Part shown: positions 8,074 to 16,975 of the stretch, in pieces | Layout: the number at the start of each line of letters is the position of its first letter | How positions within the stretch are numbered: the stretch's first letter is position 1 | DNA from: Deltaproteobacteria bacterium | Lineage (GTDB): Bacteria > Desulfobacterota > Syntrophobacteria > Syntrophobacterales > Syntrophobacteraceae | Length of the DNA stretch: 64,000 bases | NCBI GenBank assembly: GCA_012517315.1 | Contig: JAAYVE010000042.1 | Span: 1-64,000, forward strand | Direction: 5' to 3' | Notes under the pieces: model-generated | The model's database searches: none | The model's input: the letters and a program-made list of their open reading frames with translations, nothing else | Told to the model about the DNA's origin: nothing | Program-made: the position numbers and the translations under genes

Positions 8074-10041
8074 TCAACCGGCGTCGGCGGCAATCTCGTC
8101 TTGCGTTTGAGGATGCGATTCGGCCACAGCGGGCAGCAGGACCGTGAAAGAGGTTCCTACCCCGGGCTGGCTTTGCACGAGAATATCCCCGTGGTGTTTC
8201 TTAACGATTCCATAGGCCACGGAAAGTCCCAAACCGACCCCGCTCTTTTCCGTCTTGGTGGAGAAGAACGGTTCAAAAATTCTGTCCAGATCTTCCGGGA
8301 GGATCCCCGTGCCGGTGTCGGAAACCACCACCTTCACCTTCCCCCCGAAGCTTTCTGAACTTCCCTCGGATGGTTCATCCTTCTCGAAGCTTGTGCTCAC
8401 CGAGAGGATTCCGCCGTTGGGCATGGCATCGATGGCATTCCACAGGAGGTTGCAGAAAACCTGCTGAATGCGGTGGTAATCGCACAAGATGGAGGGGATG
8501 GAGTCCCCGAAGGAAGTCACCAGTTTGATACTTCCGAACTTGGTTCTGTGCTGGAGAATGTCCAGTGTCTTTTCAAGGATCGTGTGGATGCTGTGTTCCT
8601 TGAGACTGATGTCGTGCTCTCTCGAAAAATCGAGGAGGCTCTTGGAGATCTTCGCGCAGCGCTTGGCCTCTGAACTGGTGTAGCTGATGTAATCCCTCAA
8701 TTCAGCGATACGGTGTTCCGGAAAAGGCTGCTGCTCCAGGATCTTGTCGATCAGGCTGTTGAACGTCAGGATGCTGGTCATGGGATTGTTGATTTCGTGG
8801 GCGATTTCCGCGGACAGCTTTCCGAGCGTGGCCAGGCGCTGGGAGAGTTCCAAGGATTTCTGCAACTCTTTTCTCCTGGTGATGTCCCGCAGGAAGCCCA
8901 CAGTGGTGATGATTCCCTCGTGGAGGGTGCTCGCCCCCATGCAGATCACGCTGATGGGGGTCCCGTCTTTTCGCAGGATCTGCATTTCATACTCGCTGTT
9001 GGGGATTTCACCCCGCAGCCTCTTTCGGTAGCATTTGAGCACTTCCTGGAGTTCCTCGGAATAGAGCAGTTCCTTGACTCCCATTCCCAGGAGTTCATCC
9101 CGTTCGTACCCGGTGATCTTGCAGAAGGCATCGTTGACGAAACGAAAGCGCGCCTTCCCTTCTTCGTCGTCCTCCAGGATAAATATCCCCAATGGTGCCA
9201 CATTTGCCGCCTGGGCGATGATTTTCACCCGGAAAGACGCCTCCTTGAGCCTCCTCTCCATACGGCTCAGCCGTGTCACGTCCCTCAGATGGACCAGGGT
9301 TGCCACAGGGGATCCCGCGATGCATACGGGGAAGGTGCGCGTGAGAAAGATCTTTCCCAGGGCCGGTATTTCCCGTTCCTCAAATCCACAGCATCGATCG
9401 ACGGGACCGGCCGCAATGGGAAGGGGAAAGACGTCATTCCCCCGCAAAACGGCCTCTTCGGAGGCATCTCCACCCAGTTTGCGCACCATGCCCACCATGG
9501 CCTGATTCATGTATTGCATTTGCGAATCGTCGGAAAGAATGCCAATGCCATCGTCCAAGCTGTCCAGGGCGGCGTGAAAGGCCTGCAGTTTTCGCTCCAG
9601 GGCCAGTTCTCTCTCCACGGCTTCCGTGACGTCCTCCAGGAACCCACGGATGAAGACGTCACCACCGTCCTCGTTCCCAATCACCGGGCCTCTCATGCGG
9701 ACCCACCTGCGCTGCCCTTCCGTGGTTTTGATGCGAAACTTCGTGTCAAGATAGCCAAGCGATCCCACAGCCTCTTTCAGGGCCCTTTCCAAGGTTTGGC
9801 GATCCTCGCTGTCCAAGATCTCCCAAATGGTCACCACCCCGTGGAGGAAAGACTCCGGGGGGGGGCCCCACATGCTTTCGAAGGGCGGATCGGCGGCGTA
9901 AAACCTCCCTTCCGCGTCCATGACGAATGGCAGCAGGCCCCTGATGGCACCGGAGGATCGTGACGTCAAGCTCCTCTCGTTGGATGCCGGGGATTTCTGT
10001 CCCCTTTTCGGTTTCTTCATTTTGCTCGATGATTGTCCCAT
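8074..10041 (-). CDS. PAS-domain sensor histidine kinase
   Basis: A 655-residue kinase with three PAS-like regions (about 35-150, 155-255 and 270-390; the third is the most typical, with FVNDAFCKITGYERDELLG), then HisKA with the phospho-acceptor His near residue 415 (AEIAHEINNPM). The HATPase domain shows an N box (NLLWNAIDAMPNGG) and G boxes (DTGTGI, GVGLGLSVAYGI). There are no membrane helices, so it senses something in the cytoplasm, perhaps redox state or a small molecule. ATG 10041 has GGGAGGAGG upstream. It is the first gene of a kinase-regulator-protease operon. Confidence 0.92.
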   Translation of the reverse strand: MGQSSSKMKKPKRGQKSPASNERSLTSRSSGAIRGLLPFVMDAEGRFYAADPPFESMWGPPPESFLHGVVTIWEILDSEDRQTLERALKEAVGSLGYLDTKFRIKTTEGQRRWVRMRGPVIGNEDGGDVFIRGFLEDVTEAVERELALERKLQAFHAALDSLDDGIGILSDDSQMQYMNQAMVGMVRKLGGDASEEAVLRGNDVFPLPIAAGPVDRCCGFEEREIPALGKIFLTRTFPVCIAGSPVATLVHLRDVTRLSRMERRLKEASFRVKIIAQAANVAPLGIFILEDDEEGKARFRFVNDAFCKITGYERDELLGMGVKELLYSEELQEVLKCYRKRLRGEIPNSEYEMQILRKDGTPISVICMGASTLHEGIITTVGFLRDITRRKELQKSLELSQRLATLGKLSAEIAHEINNPMTSILTFNSLIDKILEQQPFPEHRIAELRDYISYTSSEAKRCAKISKSLLDFSREHDISLKEHSIHTILEKTLDILQHRTKFGSIKLVTSFGDSIPSILCDYHRIQQVFCNLLWNAIDAMPNGGILSVSTSFEKDEPSEGSSESFGGKVKVVVSDTGTGILPEDLDRIFEPFFSTKTEKSGVGLGLSVAYGIVKKHHGDILVQSQPGVGTSFTVLLPAVAESHPQTQDEIAADAG

Positions 10042-10151
10042 CAAGGACCTCCTCCCTTCGCGGGTGATCCGTCTCCGCTTGTCGCCCACCCCAGGGATCC
10101 GTTCATTGCCTCAACCATCCGAGGAAATGGCTCGGATGTGCTTCAATGGCC

Positions 10152-10997
10152 TCAACCTTTGTGCGATGCAATGTCTTTTTGCGGTGCAATCCCATCCAGC
10201 CATCGCCGAATGGAAAAAGCTTCCTCAAACTTTCCTCGCTTCATACATCCCTTGACGTAGATGTCCGCCTTACGGTCCAGGGCGCGGCGCACACAAGACT
10301 CCTGGCAAGGGGTCAAGGATTCCCGGACGAGCAGGCCGGCCAGAGCCTGAAGGCGGAACCGATCCAGGGCGGGAACGGTTGAAGAGAGTTGATCCGCATG
10401 TCCTCCATGCTTGACGACGAGAGGCCTTTCCACAAGGCCTAAGAAATAACGCAGTCCGATGCGCAACCATAGGTCGTAGTCTTCACAGGCGGGCAGATTC
10501 TCGTCGAACCCTCCCACCTTCTCAAAAACGCTTCGGTGAACGATCACTGCAGAAGGGCTGATCAGACAGCGCTCCACAAGAGCTTCAAAACAGTATCCTT
10601 GTGGCTTTTTGTGATATTTTTTCGGGTTGAGCCGACGGCCGTTTCTCAACCAGATTTCTTCCGTCTGGCAGATGAGCACACCGGGATGTTGCGCGAGGTA
10701 ATCCAGTTGAGTGCGGAGTTTGCCGGGGAGCCACAAATCGTCGGAATCAAGAAAGGCAATCCATGGGTGGGCACAGAGAGCGATACCCCGATTGCGTGCG
10801 GCGCTCACACCCCTGTGAGTCTGCGAAACCACCTTGATCGGGGGCTGAAACACCGCCAGGGCCTCAAGAGTATCGTCCGTCGACCCGTCATCCACCACGA
10901 TGATTTCCAGGGGCGCGACACGCTGCATCATGACGGACCGCACCGCCTGCACGACCTGAAAACTCCGGTTGAAGGTGGGAATCACAACACTCACCAT
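10152..10997 (-). CDS. Glycosyltransferase family 2
   Basis: A 281-residue GT-A enzyme starting MVSVVIPTFNRS, with the nucleotide-binding motif VVDDGSTDDT and the metal-binding DXD-like FLDSDDLWLPGKL, then GGFDENLPACEDYDLWLR typical of GT2 enzymes. There are no membrane helices. The ATG at 10997 was chosen because the fold begins there; the frame is open upstream but the extension is Pro/Ser-rich and unlike coding sequence. It is divergent from the GT4 gene at 11339. The donor and acceptor sugars cannot be told. Confidence 0.88.
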   Translation of the reverse strand: MVSVVIPTFNRSFQVVQAVRSVMMQRVAPLEIIVVDDGSTDDTLEALAVFQPPIKVVSQTHRGVSAARNRGIALCAHPWIAFLDSDDLWLPGKLRTQLDYLAQHPGVLICQTEEIWLRNGRRLNPKKYHKKPQGYCFEALVERCLISPSAVIVHRSVFEKVGGFDENLPACEDYDLWLRIGLRYFLGLVERPLVVKHGGHADQLSSTVPALDRFRLQALAGLLVRESLTPCQESCVRRALDRKADIYVKGCMKRGKFEEAFSIRRWLDGIAPQKDIASHKG

Positions 10998-11338
10998 GGC
11001 GCACAAATCCCTTCCCGGACTCTGGCTGTGCCCCATGGTCGGGGCAAAGCCGGGGAAAGACATGGCAGGGGGGTGGCTCGAGCCCGACGGAGGCAGGCTG
11101 AAACGCCCCGGTGAGTGGAAGAATACCACACTGGGCGGTGCAATGGAATCGGTTGTTGGACAACCTGGGGCGCGGGAGACCCTCTTGGTTGCGAGCCCCC
11201 GATTCACCCTTTCTTTCCCCCTTCGCTTGCAGTACACTCCCTGCTGCTCTGGAAAAGGAGAGCTGACCGCGCATCCGCCGTCCGAAAGCGATGGAGCGTC
11301 ATGCTGCGTGGCTTGAATGAAAACGGAGGAGAAAAGCG
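10998..11338. other. Divergent intergenic region between two glycosyltransferases
   Basis: 341 bases with no accepted gene. It contains a small perfect inverted repeat GGTTGT-TGG-ACAACC at 11151-11165, a possible operator. No clear sigma-70 or sigma-54 promoter was found on either strand. Confidence 0.5.
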
Positions 11339-12607
11339 TTGCAATACCCTCGAGTGGCCTACGTGCTCCATTGGTTCCCGGAACCCACGGAGACGTTCAT
11401 TTTCAACGAAGTGTCTCGACTGGACGCCATGGGGCTTCCAATCAAGGTGTACACGCTCTATGGAAGACTCACGGCGAATCTTTCCCCTGAAATGCTTTCC
11501 GCAAGAACTCCTGTAGAACGTCTGGGGCTCCCGCACGCCGCCCGCGTGGGAGAGGATCTCCTTTATTGGAAAAAAAAGGATTCCAGGCGCCTGCGGTACC
11601 TTTTCCGCCACGTGCCCTGGAGACGCTGGAACGATTTGGAAAACACCGGAGAAAATCTGTGGGCGTTTCTCTGCGTTTTCCGCCTGGCACGTCTTTTCCG
11701 GAGGGATGCCGTCAACCACATCCACGCCCCGTGGGCCAACGGACCGGCCACGGCCGCCTGGGTCGCCTCAGACCTCACGGGCATCCCTTTCAGCCTCGCC
11801 GTCCATGCAACGGACATTTACCCGCCGGACGGGTCTCTGGTGGATAAAATCACCCACTGCACCTTCCTTCGATCGGAAAACCGGGCCAATGTGGAGCACC
11901 TGGCCGCGATAAACAGCTTGAACTCCCACCGGTCCAAGTTTCACACGGTTTACAGCGGCCACCCGCTGAAGGCCTATCCCCTGGCGGAAGCCCCCATGAC
12001 TCCCCCTTTCCGCATTTTGGCCCTCGGACGGCTGGTCCCCAAGAAAGGTTTTCATGTGCTGTTGCATGCCTGTGGGATTCTCCGCGATCGGAAGGTGGAT
12101 TTTCAACTTGCGATCGGGGGGGACGGGCGATGCCGGCACGAACTGGAAAGACTCGCGAATCATCTCGACCTCACGAGACAGGTGGAATTCCCGGGTTTTG
12201 TGCCCCAGGACGGAATCTCCCATTTCCTGAAGCGGGGGGACCTTTTCGTCATGCCCAGCATGGTGGATGAAAAGGGCGATCGTGACGGACTCCCCAATGT
12301 CATCCTGGAAGCGCTGCTGCACCGCCTCCCGGTGGTGGCCTCCAGCGTATGCGCCATTCCCGAAGTGATCCGAGACGGTGATACGGGTTACCTGGTTCCC
12401 CAGGGAGACCCGCTTGCATTGGCGGATGCCGTCTGCCGGGTGCTGCAGGACAGGGATCGGGCCATTGCAATGGCGGAACGGGGCAGGCAGGCCGTTCTTG
12501 AAGGATTTGACCTGAACCGGAGTTGCAGTGCGATGTTGTGTCTCTTCCGGGAGAACAGTGCCACTCTCAAGACCTCCTCACGGGACTGGGCGTGTGGATC
12601 CCCATAA
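11339..12607 (+). CDS. Glycosyltransferase family 4, colanic-acid type
   Basis: A 422-residue GT-B enzyme. The N-terminal half shows the WFPEPTETFIFNEV start and a HAPWANGP motif, as in WcaL/colanic-acid-type transferases. The C-terminal half has the GT4 core: LGRLVPKKG and the E-X7-E type region GLPNVILEALLHRLPVVAS. It starts at TTG 11339 with GGAGGAG eight bases upstream; there is no suitable ATG. Its end overlaps the start of the flippase gene, so the two are co-transcribed. Confidence 0.88.
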   Translation: MQYPRVAYVLHWFPEPTETFIFNEVSRLDAMGLPIKVYTLYGRLTANLSPEMLSARTPVERLGLPHAARVGEDLLYWKKKDSRRLRYLFRHVPWRRWNDLENTGENLWAFLCVFRLARLFRRDAVNHIHAPWANGPATAAWVASDLTGIPFSLAVHATDIYPPDGSLVDKITHCTFLRSENRANVEHLAAINSLNSHRSKFHTVYSGHPLKAYPLAEAPMTPPFRILALGRLVPKKGFHVLLHACGILRDRKVDFQLAIGGDGRCRHELERLANHLDLTRQVEFPGFVPQDGISHFLKRGDLFVMPSMVDEKGDRDGLPNVILEALLHRLPVVASSVCAIPEVIRDGDTGYLVPQGDPLALADAVCRVLQDRDRAIAMAERGRQAVLEGFDLNRSCSAMLCLFRENSATLKTSSRDWACGSP

Positions 12608-14006
12608 GAGCTCATCGCGAAGAAGCTCCCACGGAGTCCTCCAAAAGTTTGCTTATCTTCTGGGGGCCCACTGGATAAGGGAAGGGCTCAGGGCCGTCTT
12701 TCTCATCAACCTGGCCCGTCAGAGCGCCACCACTTACGGCGAGTTCATGCTGGCCACAAGCATCGGTCAGATCCTCCTGTTCATCGCCGAATTCGGCCTG
12801 AACCAGCACTTGGTGCCCCTTCTCGCGAAAAAAGACGCCAAGACGGCGGATCTCCTCCTACAGGCTTCCATTCTCAAGGGTGGGCTCCTCTTGTGCGGCA
12901 TTGCCGGCACATGGATCTTTGTCCGTTGGCAGGGCTATCCCCTGAGCCTGCAGGCTTTGGTTTTCGTCCTGGCGCTGGGCATCGGCCTCGAGGCCATCAC
13001 CAGCTCCTTCTTTGTGGCATGCCAGGTCCAAGGCAGACAGGACGCGGAAGGAAAGGTGAGGAGCGTTGCCGCCACCTTCGGCTTCGGCTACGGCCTCGCC
13101 ATGCTTTCTTGGGGTGCCGCCCCGCTGCTTCTAGCCTTGTTCAAGGGCGTTGAGACTCTTGTGAACCTCTTGGGAGCCGTCCTCGTCAGCGGCAGGGGAA
13201 AGGGGCTGTCGTTTCAGTGGCCTCGACTGTGGAGCCTCTGGTACACCGCGAAGGGAAGCATGGTCTTCACGGCCATGGCCCTGGCCACCACCCTCTACAA
13301 CAATGCCAACATCTTCTTTCTGCAAAAGGCCGCCGGAGCTGAGGGAGTCGCCCAGTACGGGGTGACGTGGGACATGGTGGACGGCATATCCTGCCTCACC
13401 AGCAACCTGCTCCTGCGAAACGTGCTTTTCCCTCTCTTCGTGAACCTCTGGGGCAATGACCGGCAGGAACTCAACCGGGTGGTCAGGGAATCGACCCGCT
13501 GGCTCATCGCCGTCTCCATTCCCATCATGTTCTTTCTCTCGATGGAAAGCGACCGGATCATCACGCTTCTCTACGGCTCCCACTACAGCGATGCCGTCTG
13601 GATGCAGCAGTTCCTCGTCTTCACCATTCTCATTTCATTCCTTCACAACCTGGCGGCCTACCTCATGATCAGCATGAAGCGTGAGAAGCTGCTCCTAAGC
13701 TTTTACCTCGGCGGGCTGGCCCTGAACCTTATCCTCTGCACCTTCCTCATTCCCGCCGACCCCCTCATGGGCACGGTCCTTGCTATCCTCCTCACCAAGG
13801 GGGTCGTAGGCGTCGCCACGGTTTCCTTTTGCCAGTTGAGGTTCGGCATCATTTCCGCAGGTCCCCTGCTGCGTATCGTGATCGCGACCGGCGTGGGATG
13901 GCTTCTCTACCTGGGCGGCAACGCTCTCCTCTTTCGTGAAGCGGGCGAACTTCTAGCCATGGTTCCCGTTTCCGTCCTCGCCCATTCTTGGCGGAGGCGG
14001 ATTTGA
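12594..14006 (+). CDS. Polysaccharide flippase (MATE/Wzx-like)
   Basis: About 470 residues with roughly 12 hydrophobic segments, opening FAYLLGAHWIREGLRAVFLINLARQ and containing LARQSATTYGEF, the usual layout of Wzx-type translocases that move lipid-linked sugars across the inner membrane. I start it at GTG 12594, overlapping the preceding gene's stop by 14 bases; the ribosome binding site is weak. The C-terminus ends in an abrupt basic tail (SWRRRI), so a late frameshift cannot be excluded. Its pairing with a GT4 enzyme fits a small glycan or glycolipid pathway. Confidence 0.8.
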   Translation: MDPHKSSSRRSSHGVLQKFAYLLGAHWIREGLRAVFLINLARQSATTYGEFMLATSIGQILLFIAEFGLNQHLVPLLAKKDAKTADLLLQASILKGGLLLCGIAGTWIFVRWQGYPLSLQALVFVLALGIGLEAITSSFFVACQVQGRQDAEGKVRSVAATFGFGYGLAMLSWGAAPLLLALFKGVETLVNLLGAVLVSGRGKGLSFQWPRLWSLWYTAKGSMVFTAMALATTLYNNANIFFLQKAAGAEGVAQYGVTWDMVDGISCLTSNLLLRNVLFPLFVNLWGNDRQELNRVVRESTRWLIAVSIPIMFFLSMESDRIITLLYGSHYSDAVWMQQFLVFTILISFLHNLAAYLMISMKREKLLLSFYLGGLALNLILCTFLIPADPLMGTVLAILLTKGVVGVATVSFCQLRFGIISAGPLLRIVIATGVGWLLYLGGNALLFREAGELLAMVPVSVLAHSWRRRI

Positions 14007-14196
14007 ACGATCCAAAAAGGACCAACCGGCCCCCCCGCAAGCATTCGTCCTCGACCGTCGGCACCGTCGCGATCACCTCGGCCGGGCAAGGTTTGGCGTG
14101 TTTCGCACATTTTGCCCCATTCCCGCCGGCAGAATCTCCCCTCCCATGAAGGCGAACACCGGGGGGCGACGGCAGAGGCCTGAGGGGAGGAATTCC

Positions 14197-15309
14197 CTAG
14201 CGCTCGCGACGAAACAGTCTCAAAAGGAGTCTCTCGTGTCGATCCACCATGGCACGAATGGAGTATCGGGATTCGGCAACCGCTCTTCCCACCTTTCCCA
14301 TCCTTTCCCCCGAGTCCTCGTCCCTCAGGACATGGAGGATCGCTTCAGACAAGGCGACGGGATTTCCCGCGGGAACGAGCCAACCGCTTTCACCGTGCCT
14401 CACCACCTCCGGCAGTCCTCCCACTGCCGTGGCCACCACAGGCAATCCGCTGGCCATGGCTTCCAAGATGACGTTGGGGAGTCCTTCCGCAACAGAACTC
14501 AGGACGAACAATCGACTGCGGGCGTACCAGTCCCTGAGATCCTCCTGGCCGGGAATCACTCGAACCCGATGGGACAGTTTCAGTTGAGAAATGAGCATCT
14601 CTAGGGTTCGTCGATTTTGGCCGTTTCCAACGATTCGGAGCTCCGCAAGGGGTTCCTTTTGGGAGACCAGGCGAAACGCTTCAATGAGGGTGCCATGATC
14701 CTTGTCGGGCACGAGGCGTGCCACGCAAAGAAGGAGCTTCCCCGGTGAAGGGCTGCCCTCACCCCGCGGACGGAAATGGTCCGTGTCCACCCCATTGGGG
14801 ATGACCGTGATCAGGCGGGCGGGGACACCGTATCGCTCCACAAGGATGCGTTTCAGATCATGGGTGTTGGTGATGTGATGATGAAGGAGAGGCCAGAGAA
14901 AACGATCGTGCTGCCGCGACGGGGAAAGGCCGCCCCGACAGGTTCCCACGATAACGGGAATCCTCGCCAGTCTTCCGAAGATACGTCCCCAGATGTTCGG
15001 GATGACGGTGAGGAGAAGGAGAGCGTCCACCGGGGAGGTCTTGAGGGCACGCCAGAGGGCGTGAAGACTGCGGTGTCCGACCGTGGATTCCCCTGAAAGC
15101 CTCCTCACCCGGACCCCAGCGGAAACGGCCAGGGGAAGCATGTCCTTTCCCCCGGCCATAGTCCAGATCTCAGGCTGGAACCGGATCGGGTCCAGGTGCT
15201 TCGCCAGTTCCAGTGCGTGACGCTGGGTCCCACCGAAATCCAGCTCTTCCAGCAGGAGGACGACTCGAAAGGGATTTGCACGGTCGCCGGTGTGGGGCTT
15301 CAAAGACAA
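14197..15309 (-). CDS. Glycosyltransferase family 4
   Basis: A 370-residue GT-B enzyme. N-terminal motif LEELDFGGTQRHALELAKHL, then IPNGVDTDHFRP, VARLVPDKDH and AEGLPNVILEAMASGLPVVAT, all standard for GT4 sugar transferases. It starts at TTG 15309 or the in-frame TTG 15303, which sits better behind AAAGG. It follows the radical SAM gene by 15 bases on the same strand and is surely co-transcribed. The stop is convergent with the flippase gene across 190 bases. Confidence 0.88.
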   Translation of the reverse strand: MSLKPHTGDRANPFRVVLLLEELDFGGTQRHALELAKHLDPIRFQPEIWTMAGGKDMLPLAVSAGVRVRRLSGESTVGHRSLHALWRALKTSPVDALLLLTVIPNIWGRIFGRLARIPVIVGTCRGGLSPSRQHDRFLWPLLHHHITNTHDLKRILVERYGVPARLITVIPNGVDTDHFRPRGEGSPSPGKLLLCVARLVPDKDHGTLIEAFRLVSQKEPLAELRIVGNGQNRRTLEMLISQLKLSHRVRVIPGQEDLRDWYARSRLFVLSSVAEGLPNVILEAMASGLPVVATAVGGLPEVVRHGESGWLVPAGNPVALSEAILHVLRDEDSGERMGKVGRAVAESRYSIRAMVDRHERLLLRLFRRER

Positions 15310-15324
15310 GGCCTTTCACGGATT

Positions 15325-16548
15325 TCAGTAGCCCATGAGGCCGCAGCATCGAGAGCAGACGGGCATCAGGCCCTCCCTGGAGATGCTCTGCCGGAACCTG
15401 ACATAGGCCGGGGAGTTCCAGAGCTCCATGAGGGTCGCTTCCTTGACGTTGCCTACCACGTAATCGTGGTAGTCGCGACAGGGGGAGACGTCGCCGTTGC
15501 TGTCCACCTCCATGGCCTGGTAAATGGAGATGCATCGGTCGAATCCGAATCGGCAGGCGTGATCGGTGTAATATCTTTGCAGATTGTCAACCCCGGTGAT
15601 GTCCGGAATGAGAATGACCGGCGGATCGTTCCAGGCACGGGATCGGGCTCGGAGGGCATCGATTTGCTCTTGGAGGATTTCGTAATCGTTCAACTTCCAT
15701 TTGGCATTGGAAACCCACCCCCAGTGAATTTTCGGGGTGAACCCGAAGCGGCGGGAGAAATCCCGATCCTGGGCGCGGGCCCGCTTCTCGTCGATCCACC
15801 AGGCGAGGTAGAAGACAAAAAGATCCACCTTGTCCCGGAAGGCGTCGTAAAGATCCGTCAGGTGCCGTGCGTTCCCCTGGGAGATGACAGTGAGGGAGGC
15901 GATGAGAGGCAGGTCCGAATTGTGGACGCGGCGTTCCTCCTGAACGGCCTGCAGGCCGTCGACGATCTTTTTGAAACTGCTCGCACCGCTCACCGACGGG
16001 CGCAGCTGGTCGTGGATCTCCGCGCAATGCCCGTCGATGGAAATCTGCATGAGAAAGAGGGGGGCTTTCACGAGCCTTGGTGCAACCGAAGCAATACGCG
16101 TCCCGTTGGTGGCGATGGACGTGGGCAGTCCCATCTGGGTGGCCGTATCGATGAGATCCAGCACGCCGTCGTAGAGCATGGGTTCGCCTCCCCACAGGTA
16201 GAGGATGGGGCGCTCCCCCTTCTTGACGCAATCGTCCAGGAGTTCCACGTACCGGTGGCGGGGCACTTCCTGCTTCTTCAACTCCTTGATGTCCTTTGAG
16301 CGCAGAAAGCCCGTCTCCCCCCACTGGCCACACGTGGCGCACCGCAGGTTGCAGATGTCCGTCAGGCGGAAACTCAACTGGCGGATTCTTCCCCCAATGC
16401 CGTTTTCGTACCGGGGAAAGAAATGATCGAAGAGCAGTTTCTCCGCCTGGAGGGCCACCAGCTTTTTCCCGATCCAGGGATGGTGGGCGAATCGACGAAG
16501 GTTCTTCAGGATGGCGAATACGTCGATGGAACTGTGTTTGCTTTGCAT
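15325..16548 (-). CDS. Radical SAM/SPASM enzyme
   Basis: A 407-residue protein with the radical SAM motif C-X3-C-X2-C in TDICNLRCATCGQW near residue 70, the GGEP motif (YLWGGEPML) and a C-terminal Cys-rich SPASM-like region (CRFGFDRC, SPCRDYHDY, CSRCCG) for auxiliary Fe-S clusters. Such enzymes modify peptides, sugars or cofactors. Placed directly before a GT4 enzyme, it may change a sugar or aglycone. The ATG at 16548 (MQSKHSSIDVFAIL) has only a weak site. A long inverted repeat lies 44 bases upstream. Confidence 0.88.
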   Translation of the reverse strand: MQSKHSSIDVFAILKNLRRFAHHPWIGKKLVALQAEKLLFDHFFPRYENGIGGRIRQLSFRLTDICNLRCATCGQWGETGFLRSKDIKELKKQEVPRHRYVELLDDCVKKGERPILYLWGGEPMLYDGVLDLIDTATQMGLPTSIATNGTRIASVAPRLVKAPLFLMQISIDGHCAEIHDQLRPSVSGASSFKKIVDGLQAVQEERRVHNSDLPLIASLTVISQGNARHLTDLYDAFRDKVDLFVFYLAWWIDEKRARAQDRDFSRRFGFTPKIHWGWVSNAKWKLNDYEILQEQIDALRARSRAWNDPPVILIPDITGVDNLQRYYTDHACRFGFDRCISIYQAMEVDSNGDVSPCRDYHDYVVGNVKEATLMELWNSPAYVRFRQSISREGLMPVCSRCCGLMGY

Positions 16549-16975
16549 GAGGCATCCCGCGTTGAAATTTGACGGTACCTTATGTAACGAAAGGCAGGCA
16601 AAATCAACCAAAAAACCGACAGGCATCCTGGATGGACCGTTTTTGCCTGCCTCGGATGGGGCGTCAGGGGGGCGCATCAGCGGATGGAAGGGCTCTGCCG
16701 ACCACAGTGCCAAAGTCACCCGAGTCGGGGGGTGACGGCCGGGGCGGGGTGACCGGCTCACGGCCCAGACCCAGACGGGAGTGAGGAAAGGATAAGCCCG
16801 AGTCTCTCTTGTTCCCCCAGGGACGGTGAACTGACCACACGGTGTGCTCCGGGGAGCGGCGGCATACCGCTCCCCTTTCACGGGTTTTACGCCGTCAACC
16901 CGTCGATGCACGTTTCACAAACGCCCCGAGCACATCGACGCCATCAAAGCGCCTCGGTTCCATATTGGACAGAGA
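16549..16975. other. Intergenic stretch with a long inverted repeat
   Basis: 427 bases between the radical SAM gene and the first FmdE-family gene, both on the minus strand. It holds the 12-bp inverted repeat at 16592-16652. The small open frames over 16842-17111 have no ribosome binding site and run into the antisense of the FmdE gene. I accept no gene here. Confidence 0.55.
16592..16652. repeat. 12-bp perfect inverted repeat in the radical SAM leader
   Basis: AGGCAGGCAAAA at 16592-16603 is mirrored exactly by TTTTGCCTGCCT at 16641-16652, with 37 bases between, just upstream of the radical SAM start at 16548. The arms are too far apart for a plain terminator. It may be an operator bound by a dimer or the base of a leader RNA structure. 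Confidence 0.6.

Noticed and set aside
8713-9963. 416-residue open frame antisense to the histidine kinase
   Set aside because: The kinase on the minus strand has every expected motif; the plus frame has none.
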